From NCBI RefSeq assembly GCF_000747525.1, contig NZ_CP009278.1:1364001-1428000 (forward strand): a DNA stretch of 64,000 nt. Reading direction: 5' to 3'. The notes beneath the pieces were generated by a model, which worked only from the letters and a program-made list of their open reading frames with translations, did no database searches and was not told where the DNA came from. Shown here in pieces: positions 49,654 through 58,195 of the stretch. The DNA is from Sphingobacterium sp. ML3W (GTDB taxonomy: Bacteria > Bacteroidota > Bacteroidia > Sphingobacteriales > Sphingobacteriaceae). The translations under genes and the position numbers were made by a program. Every line of letters begins with the position of its first letter. The first letter of the stretch is position 1.

Positions 49654-50700
49654 ATGTATTTCAAATCATGGATACTGCTCTCAATTAGTTTTTTTGGTTT
49701 GTGCAGCTTAACTGCTGCACGAACTGAACAAACTTCTTATTCTCCAAAATCTCTCCAAAAAATTATCTTATCAGGACCTGCACAGGGGACATCTTATCAT
49801 ATTACTTACTTTGACTACAGCGAAACAGTTTCGAAAAGTGATATTGATAGTATCTTGAAATCTATTGATTTATCGATGTCGATTTACCATAGAGAGTCGA
49901 CAATCAATAAATTCAATAATCACAATGGCGGCCCTATAAAACTTGATCCTCATTTTCAAAAAGTAATGCAGGCATCTATTTATTATAACCGGATTACGAA
50001 TGGTATTTTCGACATTACTGTAGCTCCTCTTGTTCAATTGTGGGGGTTTGGCCCTAAGCAAATAAAAAAGTTTCCCGATTCTACTGAAATAGCGACGACT
50101 TTGCTGTCCGTCGGGATGGATAAATTGATATGGAAGGCTCCTTACCTAGACAAAAATAACTCAACTGTCAGTATTGATGTCAATGGCATCGCACAAGGTT
50201 ATTCGGTAGATGTTTTAGCCGAATTTTTAGAACGTAAGGATATTAAAAATTACATCGTTGAGTTGGGAGGGGAAATGCGCATAAAAGGAAAGAATTTAGA
50301 GGGTGATTATTTTAAAATCGGTATTGAAAGACCGACTTCAGATGATAATCAACATTTGAAAACTGAGGTGGTATCGATTAAATCTGGGGCATTGACCACA
50401 GCAGGGAATTTTGAGAAGTTCATGATGAATGGACAACAGAAAATCAGTCACCATGTTAATCCGTTGACAGGATATATGTTTTCAAGCCCAATAGTCAGTG
50501 TCACTGTTTATGCTAAAACCGCAATGGAAGCTGATGCACTTGATAATTATTTTATGGCATTGACAGCAGATGAGATTATTCATTTTGTGGAAAAGAAGAA
50601 GAATTTAGAAGTTTATATTATATTTAAAAATGATAAAGGAGAAATAGAAGAAAGGTATTCGAAAGGATTTTCCGCTTTTTTTCTCAATAAAACAAGATAA
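49654..50700 (+). CDS. apbE: FAD:protein FMN transferase (ApbE family)
   Basis: 348 residues with a signal peptide (MYFKSWILLSISFFGLCSL). The motifs GTSYHITYFD, DVNGIAQGYSVDVLAEFL, ELGGEMRIKG, TAGNFEKF and HHVNPLTGYM are those of ApbE, which attaches FMN to a Thr/Ser of periplasmic proteins. Spacing is 15 nt before and 8 nt after, within the cluster. I found no clear (S/T)GAT-type acceptor motif in the neighbouring proteins, so its target is unknown. Confidence 0.92.
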   Translation: MYFKSWILLSISFFGLCSLTAARTEQTSYSPKSLQKIILSGPAQGTSYHITYFDYSETVSKSDIDSILKSIDLSMSIYHRESTINKFNNHNGGPIKLDPHFQKVMQASIYYNRITNGIFDITVAPLVQLWGFGPKQIKKFPDSTEIATTLLSVGMDKLIWKAPYLDKNNSTVSIDVNGIAQGYSVDVLAEFLERKDIKNYIVELGGEMRIKGKNLEGDYFKIGIERPTSDDNQHLKTEVVSIKSGALTTAGNFEKFMMNGQQKISHHVNPLTGYMFSSPIVSVTVYAKTAMEADALDNYFMALTADEIIHFVEKKKNLEVYIIFKNDKGEIEERYSKGFSAFFLNKTR

Positions 50701-50708
50701 TAGACATT

Positions 50709-51632
50709 ATGAAAAGGTCAGAGTTTTTAAAAAATACATTATTAGTAGCGGGTTCTGCCGTTAGCTTAACTGCTTTAGGTGGTGAAGCTTCACAAACTCA
50801 AAAAAATAAAGCAGGTGCATTATTTAATTTAGACTATGCCCCACATCAAGGGATGTTCAGTGCTAGTGCTGGCAAAAGTTTCGTAGATGAAATCAAATAC
50901 ATGCATGAATTGGGCTTCAGAAGCATAGAGGACAATGGAATGCCAGGTCGAAGCATTGATGAACAAAAGAAAATTGGCGAAACGTTAGCAGCTCTTGGAA
51001 TGCGAATGGGAGTATTTGTTGTACCAAAAGGTGGTAATGGTGCAAATACATTAGCTGCAGGAAAGCAAGATTTTGTAGATATCTTTTTAAAAGGATGTAA
51101 AGAATCTGTGGAAGTTGCTAAACGTGTAAATGCTAAATGGGTAACAGTTGTTCCTGGTGATTACGAACGTAATTTATCCATTGGTGTGCAAACTGGGAAT
51201 GTAATTGAAGCCTTGAAAAGAGGCGCTGAGATATTTGAACCACATGGTATAACAATGGTCTTGGAACCCTTAAGTGATAGCCCTGACCTGTTTTTGAGAT
51301 ATTCCGACCAGACGTATGAAATCTGTAAAGGAGTGGGGAGTCCTTCTTGTAAATTATTGTATGATGCTTATCATATGCAAAAGAACGAAGGTAATCTGAT
51401 TCATAAAATGAATGAATGTTGGAATGAAATTGCCTACGTCCAAGTTGGAGATAACCCCGGTAGAAGAGAACCCACAACTGGTGAAATAAATTACAAAAAT
51501 GTTTTTAAATGGCTTCATGAGAAGGGATTTAAAGGCGTAGTAGGTATGGAGCATGGTATGTCCAAAGGCGGCAAGGTAGGTGAAGAAGCGTTAGTGAATG
51601 CATACCGAGAAGTAGATAATTTCTTAGTGTAA
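50709..51632 (+). CDS. exported TIM-barrel sugar isomerase/epimerase family protein
   Basis: 307 residues with an export signal (MKRSEFLKNTLLVAGSAVSL, Tat-like KRSEFLK). The body is an AP-endonuclease-2/hydroxypyruvate-isomerase-like TIM barrel with metal-binding acidic and His residues visible in VLEPLSD, LLYDAYHMQKNEG, VQVGDNPGRREP and VGMEHGMSK. Relatives isomerise hydroxypyruvate, epimerise ketoses or act on 3-keto glycosides. Its place in the cluster favours a 3-keto-sugar role. Confidence 0.85.
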   Translation: MKRSEFLKNTLLVAGSAVSLTALGGEASQTQKNKAGALFNLDYAPHQGMFSASAGKSFVDEIKYMHELGFRSIEDNGMPGRSIDEQKKIGETLAALGMRMGVFVVPKGGNGANTLAAGKQDFVDIFLKGCKESVEVAKRVNAKWVTVVPGDYERNLSIGVQTGNVIEALKRGAEIFEPHGITMVLEPLSDSPDLFLRYSDQTYEICKGVGSPSCKLLYDAYHMQKNEGNLIHKMNECWNEIAYVQVGDNPGRREPTTGEINYKNVFKWLHEKGFKGVVGMEHGMSKGGKVGEEALVNAYREVDNFLV

Positions 51633-51727
51633 CTTGTACATTTGTTTTTTTTATCCTAAATTGTCATTATATAATCCAATTATTGATAGAATTCTCTTAA
51701 AAAAAATTAAAATAATCCAAACTTATA

Positions 51728-52978
51728 ATGTCTACATCTATTAGATTTAAATTGTCGTTCATGATGTTCCTAGAGTTTTTTATCTGGGGCGCATGGTTCG
51801 TTACATTAGGTACATACCTAAGTAAAAATTTACAAGCACAACCGCTCGAAATCGCGAATGTCTTTTCTACACAATCTTTAGGAGCGATTATCGCACCTTT
51901 TATCATTGGTATGATTGCCGATCGTTACTTCAATGCCGAGCGTATATTGGGAGTCTTACATATTATTGGTGCTGTTTTGATGTATCAAATGTATACCGCG
52001 ACAGAGATATCTACATTTTATCCATATGTATTGGCTTACATGGTACTTTACATGCCGACGTTATCTTTAGTGAATTCAGTTTCTTTTAGACAATTAAGCA
52101 ATCCAGAAAAGCAATTCTCAAATATCCGTATCTGGGGAACTATTGGTTGGATTATAGCAGGTCTTTCGATCAGTTACCTATTCAAATGGGACGCTGCGGA
52201 AGCATCTTCTGCAGGAGCCTTGAAAAATACGTTTTTAATGGGAGCTGTAGCTTCATTAGTTTTGGGTCTATTCTCATTTACTTTACCTAAAACTCCTCCA
52301 ATTAAAATCGAATCTGATCAGAAGCCTTCTTTTGCATCCATTATCGGTTTGGATGCCATCAAATTGTTGAAAGATCGAAACTTCTTGATTTTCTTTATTT
52401 CTTCTATTTTAATCTGTATTCCTTTGGCATTTTATTATCAAAATGCGAATCCGTTTTTAGATCAAATAGGGATGGAAAACCCAACCGGTAAAATGACTAT
52501 TGGTCAGATTTCAGAAGTGTTATTTTTATTAGCATTACCAGTTTTCTTTAGCAAATTTGGTTTCAAGAAAACGATATTGGTGGGTATGCTTGCTTGGGCG
52601 TTGAGATATGTCTTATTCGCATATGGTAACGCTGGAGATCTTTCATTCATGTTGATTCTAGGTATTGCATTACACGGTATCTGTTATGATTTCTTTTTCG
52701 TTTCGGGACAGATTTATACAGACAGTAAAGCTGGAATTAAATATAAAAGTGCTGCACAAGGTTTGATTACATTGGCGACATATGGAGTTGGTCAGTTAAT
52801 TGGATTCTGGGTTGCAGGTTTTATCGGAGAGAAATATGCCTATTTACAAGAATCTAATGTGGCAGATTTCTGGAAACAAACATGGATTATTCCAGCAGGA
52901 ATTGCATGCGTAGTATTTGTTATTTTCTTAGTTGCTTTTAAAGATGAGAAAGTAGAAAATAAAGTTGTTTCCGAGTAA
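51728..52978 (+). CDS. NupG-type MFS permease (nucleoside:H+ symporter family)
   Basis: 416 residues, about 12 membrane helices. The N-terminus FMMFLEFFIWGAWFVTLGTYL and the ADRYFNAERILG loop match the nucleoside:H+ symporter family that includes NupG and XapB. In Bacteroidota such permeases sit often in sugar-oxidation clusters, where they may take up modified sugars; the substrate here is inferred from context. A 95-nt spacer precedes it, so an internal promoter is possible. Confidence 0.88.
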   Translation: MSTSIRFKLSFMMFLEFFIWGAWFVTLGTYLSKNLQAQPLEIANVFSTQSLGAIIAPFIIGMIADRYFNAERILGVLHIIGAVLMYQMYTATEISTFYPYVLAYMVLYMPTLSLVNSVSFRQLSNPEKQFSNIRIWGTIGWIIAGLSISYLFKWDAAEASSAGALKNTFLMGAVASLVLGLFSFTLPKTPPIKIESDQKPSFASIIGLDAIKLLKDRNFLIFFISSILICIPLAFYYQNANPFLDQIGMENPTGKMTIGQISEVLFLLALPVFFSKFGFKKTILVGMLAWALRYVLFAYGNAGDLSFMLILGIALHGICYDFFFVSGQIYTDSKAGIKYKSAAQGLITLATYGVGQLIGFWVAGFIGEKYAYLQESNVADFWKQTWIIPAGIACVVFVIFLVAFKDEKVENKVVSE

Positions 52979-53013
52979 TAATTAAAAAAACTAAAACTAA
53001 ACATAAATTTAAA

Positions 53014-54702
53014 ATGGCTGAAAATAACACTTATGATGCTATTGTCATTGGTTCAGGAATCAGTGGTGGATGGGCAGCAAAGGAATTAACAGAAAAGGGT
53101 TTAAAAACCCTTATGTTAGAACGTGGTCGTAATATTGAACACGTGAAAGATTATCCTGCAGCAAATAAAAATCCTTGGGATTTTCCACATGCTGGGGGCC
53201 GAACGCAAGAGATGATTAAAGAACGTCCAGTTTTAAGTAGAGATTATCCACTCAATGAAAAAAACTTGGACTTTTGGGTTAACGAAGAAGAGAGTCCTTA
53301 TACCGAAACAAAACGTTTTGATTGGTATAGAGGTTACCACGTAGGTGGTCGTTCATTGATGTGGGGCAGACAGTCTTATCGTCTTGGCGATTTAGACTTT
53401 GAAGCAAATTTAAAAGATGGACACGGCGCAGATTGGCCGATTCGTTATAAAGATATCGCTCCTTGGTATAGTTATGCAGAGAAATTTGCAGGTATCAGTG
53501 GTAATCGTGATGGTTTAGATGTATTGCCAGATGGTGATTTTATGCCGGCTATGGCGATGAATATCGTAGAGAAAGATTTAGCAGCTCGTTTGAAGAAAGA
53601 ATATAGTGGGAATCGCCATTTTATTATGGGAAGAACAGCTAATATTACTGTTCCTCATCACAATCGTGTTAACTGTCAATATCAAAATCAATGTTGGTTA
53701 GGTTGTAATTTTGGTGCTTATTTCAGCACACAATCGGCAACGTTGCCAGCAGCAGTAGCAACAGGTAATTTGACATTACGTCCTTTCTCAATCGTAACGA
53801 AGATCATCTATGATAAGAATACAAAGAAAGCTACAGGGGTTGAGATTATCGATGCTGAAACGAATCAAACATATGAGTTTTATGCTAAAGTTATCTTTGT
53901 GAATGCTTCGGCATTTAACTCTACTTGGGTATTGATGAATTCAGCTACTGATGTATGGGAAGGTGGACTTGGAAGTAGCAGCGGCGAATTAGGTCATAAT
54001 GCAATGGATCATCACTTCCGTTGTGGTGCAGGTGGACGCGTTGAAGGTTACCTAGACAGCTATGTATTTGGTCGTAGACCAACAGGATTATATGTACCTC
54101 GCTTTGTTAACGTTGCTGGTGATGATAAAAAACGTGATTACGTACGTGGTTTCGGTTATCAAGGTGCCGCAAGTCGTGGACGTTGGTCAGGTGAAGTAGC
54201 AGAAATGAGCGTAGGTGGCGCATGGAAAGATGCGATTACTGAGGCAGGTGATTGGGGAGTAGGTTTTACAGCCTTCGGGGAGATTCTACCATATCATGAA
54301 AATAAAATTAGCCTAGATAAAACGAAAAAGGATAAATGGGGCCTTCCTGTTTTAGCCATGGACGTTGAAATCAAAGACAATGAATTGAAGATGCGTGGCG
54401 ACATGCAGAACGAGATGAAGGAAATGTTGGAGAAAATTGGTGTTAAAGACGCGTATACTTATGATAATGTATATGGTTTTGGCCAAGGTATTCATGAGAT
54501 GGGAACTGCTCGTATGGGTAGAGATCCAAAATCATCTGTATTAAATGGTAATAACCAAGTATGGGATGCACTCAATGTTTTTGTAACGGATGGAGCAGCG
54601 ATGGCTTCTGGAGGTTGCGTAAACCCTTCATTGACCTACATGGCATTAACTGCTAGGGCGGTTGATTTTGCAGTAAGCGAACTGAAAAAAGGTAACCTAT
54701 AA
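53014..54702 (+). CDS. GMC family oxidoreductase (glucoside 3-dehydrogenase large-subunit-like)
   Basis: 562 residues. The FAD-binding GSGISG motif (13-18, in DAIVIGSGISGGWAAKEL) and the C-terminal catalytic pair IHEMGTARMG and NPSLTYMAL define a GMC flavoprotein. The Cys-rich NCQYQNQCWLGCNFGA segment is typical of glucoside 3-dehydrogenase large subunits. It has no signal of its own and would be carried out with the Tat-exported small subunit encoded two genes downstream (hitch-hiker export). It should oxidise C3-OH of glycosides to 3-keto sugars. Confidence 0.88.
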   Translation: MAENNTYDAIVIGSGISGGWAAKELTEKGLKTLMLERGRNIEHVKDYPAANKNPWDFPHAGGRTQEMIKERPVLSRDYPLNEKNLDFWVNEEESPYTETKRFDWYRGYHVGGRSLMWGRQSYRLGDLDFEANLKDGHGADWPIRYKDIAPWYSYAEKFAGISGNRDGLDVLPDGDFMPAMAMNIVEKDLAARLKKEYSGNRHFIMGRTANITVPHHNRVNCQYQNQCWLGCNFGAYFSTQSATLPAAVATGNLTLRPFSIVTKIIYDKNTKKATGVEIIDAETNQTYEFYAKVIFVNASAFNSTWVLMNSATDVWEGGLGSSSGELGHNAMDHHFRCGAGGRVEGYLDSYVFGRRPTGLYVPRFVNVAGDDKKRDYVRGFGYQGAASRGRWSGEVAEMSVGGAWKDAITEAGDWGVGFTAFGEILPYHENKISLDKTKKDKWGLPVLAMDVEIKDNELKMRGDMQNEMKEMLEKIGVKDAYTYDNVYGFGQGIHEMGTARMGRDPKSSVLNGNNQVWDALNVFVTDGAAMASGGCVNPSLTYMALTARAVDFAVSELKKGNL

Positions 54703-54721
54703 TCATCAATAAATCTAAATT

Positions 54722-56152
54722 ATGGAAAAGAACAATTCGTCAAGAAGAGACTTTCTAAAAAAAGCAGCCCTATTTGGTGCTGGAGTAACCATTTTACCTC
54801 GCCATGTTTTAGGTGGTGCTGGGTTTACCGCACCTAGTGATATGCTGAACGTAGCATCGGTAGGAGTCGGTGGTATGGGAGCAGGAGATATATCGAGATT
54901 TGCATCGAGTGGAAAAGCAAATATTGCTTTTCTGTGTGATGTGGATACCCGTCGTGCAGCGGATACAGTGAAGAAGTTCCCTAAAGCAAAATTTTATAAA
55001 GACTACCGTGAAATGCTCGATAAAGAGCATAAACATATTGATGCTGTTTCCGTATCAACACCAGATCACCAACATGCCATTGTTGCGTTAGCAGCCATGC
55101 AATTGGGGAAACATGTTTACGTACAAAAGCCATTGGCTCATGATGTTTGGGAAGCTCGTGCTTTGACACATGCGGCTAAGAAATACAAAGTTGTTACGCA
55201 AATGGGGAACCAAGGTTCATCAGGTGATGGTGTAAGACAGATGAGAGAATGGGTTGATGCCGGCATGATAGGTGACCTTAAAGAAATCTACTGTTGGACA
55301 GATCGTCCAGTATGGCCTCAAGGCATCCAATGGCCTACTCAAAAAGCAGAAGTGCCAAAAGAGTTGGACTGGGATCTTTGGTTGGGTACTGCTCCGAAAA
55401 AGGATTATGTTGAAAAATTGATTCCCTTCAACTGGAGAGGTTGGTGGGATTATGGAACGGGAGCACTTGGTGATATGGGTTGCCATAATATGGAAGCTCC
55501 GTTCAGTATCTACGGACTTCAATATGTGAAAGACGTACAAGCTACTGTAGGTTCGGTATATGTAGATGAATTTAAAAGAGGATACTTCCCAGAAAGTTGC
55601 CCACCGTCAAGTTATGCGGTGATGACATTTCCGAAAACAGATAAGACGACCGGAGATGTTAAATTGCACTGGATGGATGGTGGAATCCAACCGCCGAGAC
55701 CAGAGGAATTAGGCGCAAATGAAGCGTTTGGCGACGGTGGTAACGGTATTTTATTTATTGGAACCAAAGGTAAAATATTAGCAGATACTTATGCAGCTAA
55801 TCCTAGATTATTACCTACTTCCACTAACTATCCAACACCAAAACAAACCTATGCCCGCGTTAAAGGTGGTGCAGATGGTCACTGGGCACAATGGGTAGAG
55901 GGCTGTATTGCCGGATACGGTAAGATGGAAATGTCTTCTCCATTTGAAATTGCAGGACCTTTAACTGAGGCTTTATTGATGGCTAATTTGGCAATCCGTG
56001 GATCGGATTTAAAAGTGAATAATGATTATCCTGGAAGAAATTTACGTCTATTATGGGATAATGATAATATGCGTGTCACTAATTTTGATGAAGTAAACCA
56101 GTTCGTAAAACGAAATTATCGTCCAGGCTGGGAAGTAAATTATACATTTTAA
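54722..56152 (+). CDS. Tat-exported Gfo/Idh/MocA family oxidoreductase with C-terminal extension
   Basis: 476 residues. The twin-arginine motif SSRRDFLKK (6-14) and hydrophobic core predict Tat export. The Rossmann motif is ASVGVGGMGAG (45-55). The catalytic Lys lies in QKP (Lys136, where most have EKP). The large C-terminal domain with NWRGWWDYGTGALGDMGCHNME is the bacterial Gfo/Idh/MocA C-terminal type. It is a second, divergent oxidoreductase of the cluster and may use a tightly bound NAD on keto sugars or perform a glycosidase-like reaction. Confidence 0.9.
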   Translation: MEKNNSSRRDFLKKAALFGAGVTILPRHVLGGAGFTAPSDMLNVASVGVGGMGAGDISRFASSGKANIAFLCDVDTRRAADTVKKFPKAKFYKDYREMLDKEHKHIDAVSVSTPDHQHAIVALAAMQLGKHVYVQKPLAHDVWEARALTHAAKKYKVVTQMGNQGSSGDGVRQMREWVDAGMIGDLKEIYCWTDRPVWPQGIQWPTQKAEVPKELDWDLWLGTAPKKDYVEKLIPFNWRGWWDYGTGALGDMGCHNMEAPFSIYGLQYVKDVQATVGSVYVDEFKRGYFPESCPPSSYAVMTFPKTDKTTGDVKLHWMDGGIQPPRPEELGANEAFGDGGNGILFIGTKGKILADTYAANPRLLPTSTNYPTPKQTYARVKGGADGHWAQWVEGCIAGYGKMEMSSPFEIAGPLTEALLMANLAIRGSDLKVNNDYPGRNLRLLWDNDNMRVTNFDEVNQFVKRNYRPGWEVNYTF

Positions 56153-56171
56153 GTATTAAAAGAGATTGATT

Positions 56172-56804
56172 ATGAATAGAAGAGAAGCAATTCGACGTGC
56201 TGCCATGTTGATGGGAGGGGTGGTCATTGGTTCAAGCCTTTTTCTTGAAGGGTGTTCACGTTCTGCTACTAAACAGATTGAATCCTTATTTGAGCCTAAG
56301 ACAACAGATTTATTAGGTGATTTAGCAGAGGCTATTTTACCTCAAACTTCTACGCCAGGAGCTAAGGAAGCAGGTGTAGGAAGCTTTATCCCAGTAATGG
56401 TAAGAGATTGTTATACCAATGAACAACAAAAAGTGTTCATGGATGGTATCAATAATTTAGATAAAAAAGCACAAGAGTTAACGAAGAAAAATTTCTTGGA
56501 TCTATCTGCTGAAGAACGTACAAATTTTGTGAATCTATTAGACAAAGAAGCTAATGAGTTTAATAACAAGCAAAATGAGGAAACGAAAGAGGAACGTGAA
56601 AAGAATGCTGTTAAACAAAATGAATTATATAGGGAAGTTGAAAGCAAACCACCTCATTGGTTCACGATGTTTAAGCAATTGACTTTAACAGGATATTTCA
56701 ACTCAGAACTGGGCTTGACAAAAGCATTACGTTACGTGAAGATTCCTGGAAAGTTTGACGGTAATTATCCTTATAAAAAAGGGGATAAAGCTTTTGCTGG
56801 TTAA
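56172..56804 (+). CDS. gluconate 2-dehydrogenase subunit 3 family protein (dehydrogenase small subunit)
   Basis: 210 residues from ATG 56172; a TTG two codons earlier is less likely. The N-terminus MNRREAIRRAAMLMGG is Tat-like and ends in the lipobox FLEGC, predicting a Tat-exported lipoprotein. The rest is the helical gluconate_2-dh3 domain (DLLGDLAEAILPQTSTPGAKEAGV). In known enzymes this small subunit pairs with a GMC flavoprotein and provides its export signal. It is the last gene of the cluster. No cytochrome c partner is seen in the window. Confidence 0.92.
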   Translation: MNRREAIRRAAMLMGGVVIGSSLFLEGCSRSATKQIESLFEPKTTDLLGDLAEAILPQTSTPGAKEAGVGSFIPVMVRDCYTNEQQKVFMDGINNLDKKAQELTKKNFLDLSAEERTNFVNLLDKEANEFNNKQNEETKEEREKNAVKQNELYREVESKPPHWFTMFKQLTLTGYFNSELGLTKALRYVKIPGKFDGNYPYKKGDKAFAG

Positions 56805-56826
56805 TAAAACCTTGTTGGTTAACGAT

Positions 56827-56868
56827 AAAAAAAAGGAGTATTTCAACTGAAATACTCTTTTTTTTTTG
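56827..56868. terminator. terminator after the sugar-oxidation cluster
   Basis: A 9-bp stem (GAGTATTTC at 56836-56844 with GAAATACTC at 56849-56857) with an AACT loop, an A-run before and a T-run after. Confidence 0.88.
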
Positions 56869-56940
56869 TTAGGTATTATTAACAATATTACTCCAATAAT
56901 GAACACTATATAGAAAGTAAAAAACCGTTCTAAGCTGGTT

Positions 56941-57666
56941 TTACCTTGTTTCTATTTCTAAAGCGAATGAAATTCGTTCTTGTTTAGTGACTGTCATAAA
57001 ATAACCTTTTTCTGTTGAGTTTCCGCTGATTTCGACGGTATCATTGTAACGTAGTTCTTTCAAATAATTCATTTCTATTGACACGATTTGGTTGGTTAAT
57101 ACCAGTTCCATCGGCAATAGATCCATGCACCAGTCGAGATATTTGACATTATTGGCATGGTTGACAATATCTAAATCAGATATTTTAACAGTATAATTCC
57201 CTATTGGTTTAACAACCTGTGTTAGGTTTAATCTTGAAAAAGGTTTTTGCGTACTGGAGCGGTCTGAAAATGTTTTAAAATCACCAATTGGAACGGCCAA
57301 TTCTTCAGGAGCCCTCTTGACAGTGTTGATTACTGCCCAATAGCTTGTCGCTGTTACATACAATTGATCATTGACATAGATTTCAAAATTACGAGTCGAT
57401 TTAGAACCCTCCAAGTTTTGTATCCATGTTTTGATCCTGACAACATCCATCCATTTGGGCAAACGATTAATCTCGAATCGGATACGACTTAAAACCCAAG
57501 ATTGGTTGTTTTTAGCCATTTCCTTAAAACCAAAACCAGCAATAGTCGCATGTTCCCCAGCAGTGAGCTGTAGTAAATTAGAAAGATCAGAATAGCGGAT
57601 TCTGGCATTTGAATAGCATTGCGTAAAATTGATTTCCCAGTTTTTTTCAAATGTTGAAATGTCCAT
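56941..57666 (-). CDS. acyl-ACP thioesterase
   Basis: 241 residues with a double hot-dog fold of the FatA/FatB type. N-terminal FEKNWEINFTQCYSNARIRYSDL and the C-terminal module DIVNHANNVKYLDW carry the Asn/His catalytic motif of the family. It should release fatty acids from acyl carrier protein. Alternative: a related acyl-CoA thioesterase. It stands alone and converges on the sugar cluster. Confidence 0.88.
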   Translation of the reverse strand: MDISTFEKNWEINFTQCYSNARIRYSDLSNLLQLTAGEHATIAGFGFKEMAKNNQSWVLSRIRFEINRLPKWMDVVRIKTWIQNLEGSKSTRNFEIYVNDQLYVTATSYWAVINTVKRAPEELAVPIGDFKTFSDRSSTQKPFSRLNLTQVVKPIGNYTVKISDLDIVNHANNVKYLDWCMDLLPMELVLTNQIVSIEMNYLKELRYNDTVEISGNSTEKGYFMTVTKQERISFALEIETR

Positions 57667-57872
57667 TTTTGATAAGTTTTAACAAAAATACTTAATATTA
57701 TGAAGTCGCTTGTTCTGATTTGTAAAATATATGTTAAAATCTAAATAGTATTGCTATTATATCGAGTAATGCCTATATTTAAATAAGGTTAAGCATACGT
57801 TATAGCAGGTAGAAACGTTATAAATAAAATGTCTTATTTAATCAGAATTGTCAATTATAAATTATTAGTAGT

Positions 57873-58139
57873 ATGATCGGAGAATTGATAGAAAAAGAGC
57901 AAATCTCTTCATTCAAAATTGTCGCGGCGAATGAAGATAGAAGTCTAACGTTTTTAGAAACATTAAAAGGAGCTTTAAGATTAGGTAATGAATTTAAATC
58001 CAAGACGACGATAGCCTTTCAGACAGAGGCTGGTCCAAAAAAAGTTGAAACAACGGTTTGGTCGTTAACAGATAAGTATCTTCAAATTAAAAGCGGGGTA
58101 TTGATTCCTCTGAGGTCCATATTGGCAATAGAATATTAA
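57873..58139 (+). CDS. small conserved-looking protein of unknown function
   Basis: 88 residues, no signal peptide or membrane segment. Predicted mixed alpha/beta, with a beta-rich second half (TIAFQTEAGPKKVETTVWSLTDKYLQIKSG). The ordered composition, isolated position with its own leader and the terminator immediately after support a real gene. No family is recognised. Confidence 0.65.
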   Translation: MIGELIEKEQISSFKIVAANEDRSLTFLETLKGALRLGNEFKSKTTIAFQTEAGPKKVETTVWSLTDKYLQIKSGVLIPLRSILAIEY

Positions 58140-58155
58140 ATGCAAATAATTACTT

Positions 58156-58195
58156 AAAAAAGAAAGGTGCTGAATTTTCAGCACCTTTCTTTTTT
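58156..58195. terminator. bidirectional terminator overlapping the EEP gene stop codon
   Basis: A perfect 18-bp stem (58156-58173 with 58178-58195) with an ATTT loop. The right arm includes the stop codon and last codons of the minus-strand EEP gene. Confidence 0.9.
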
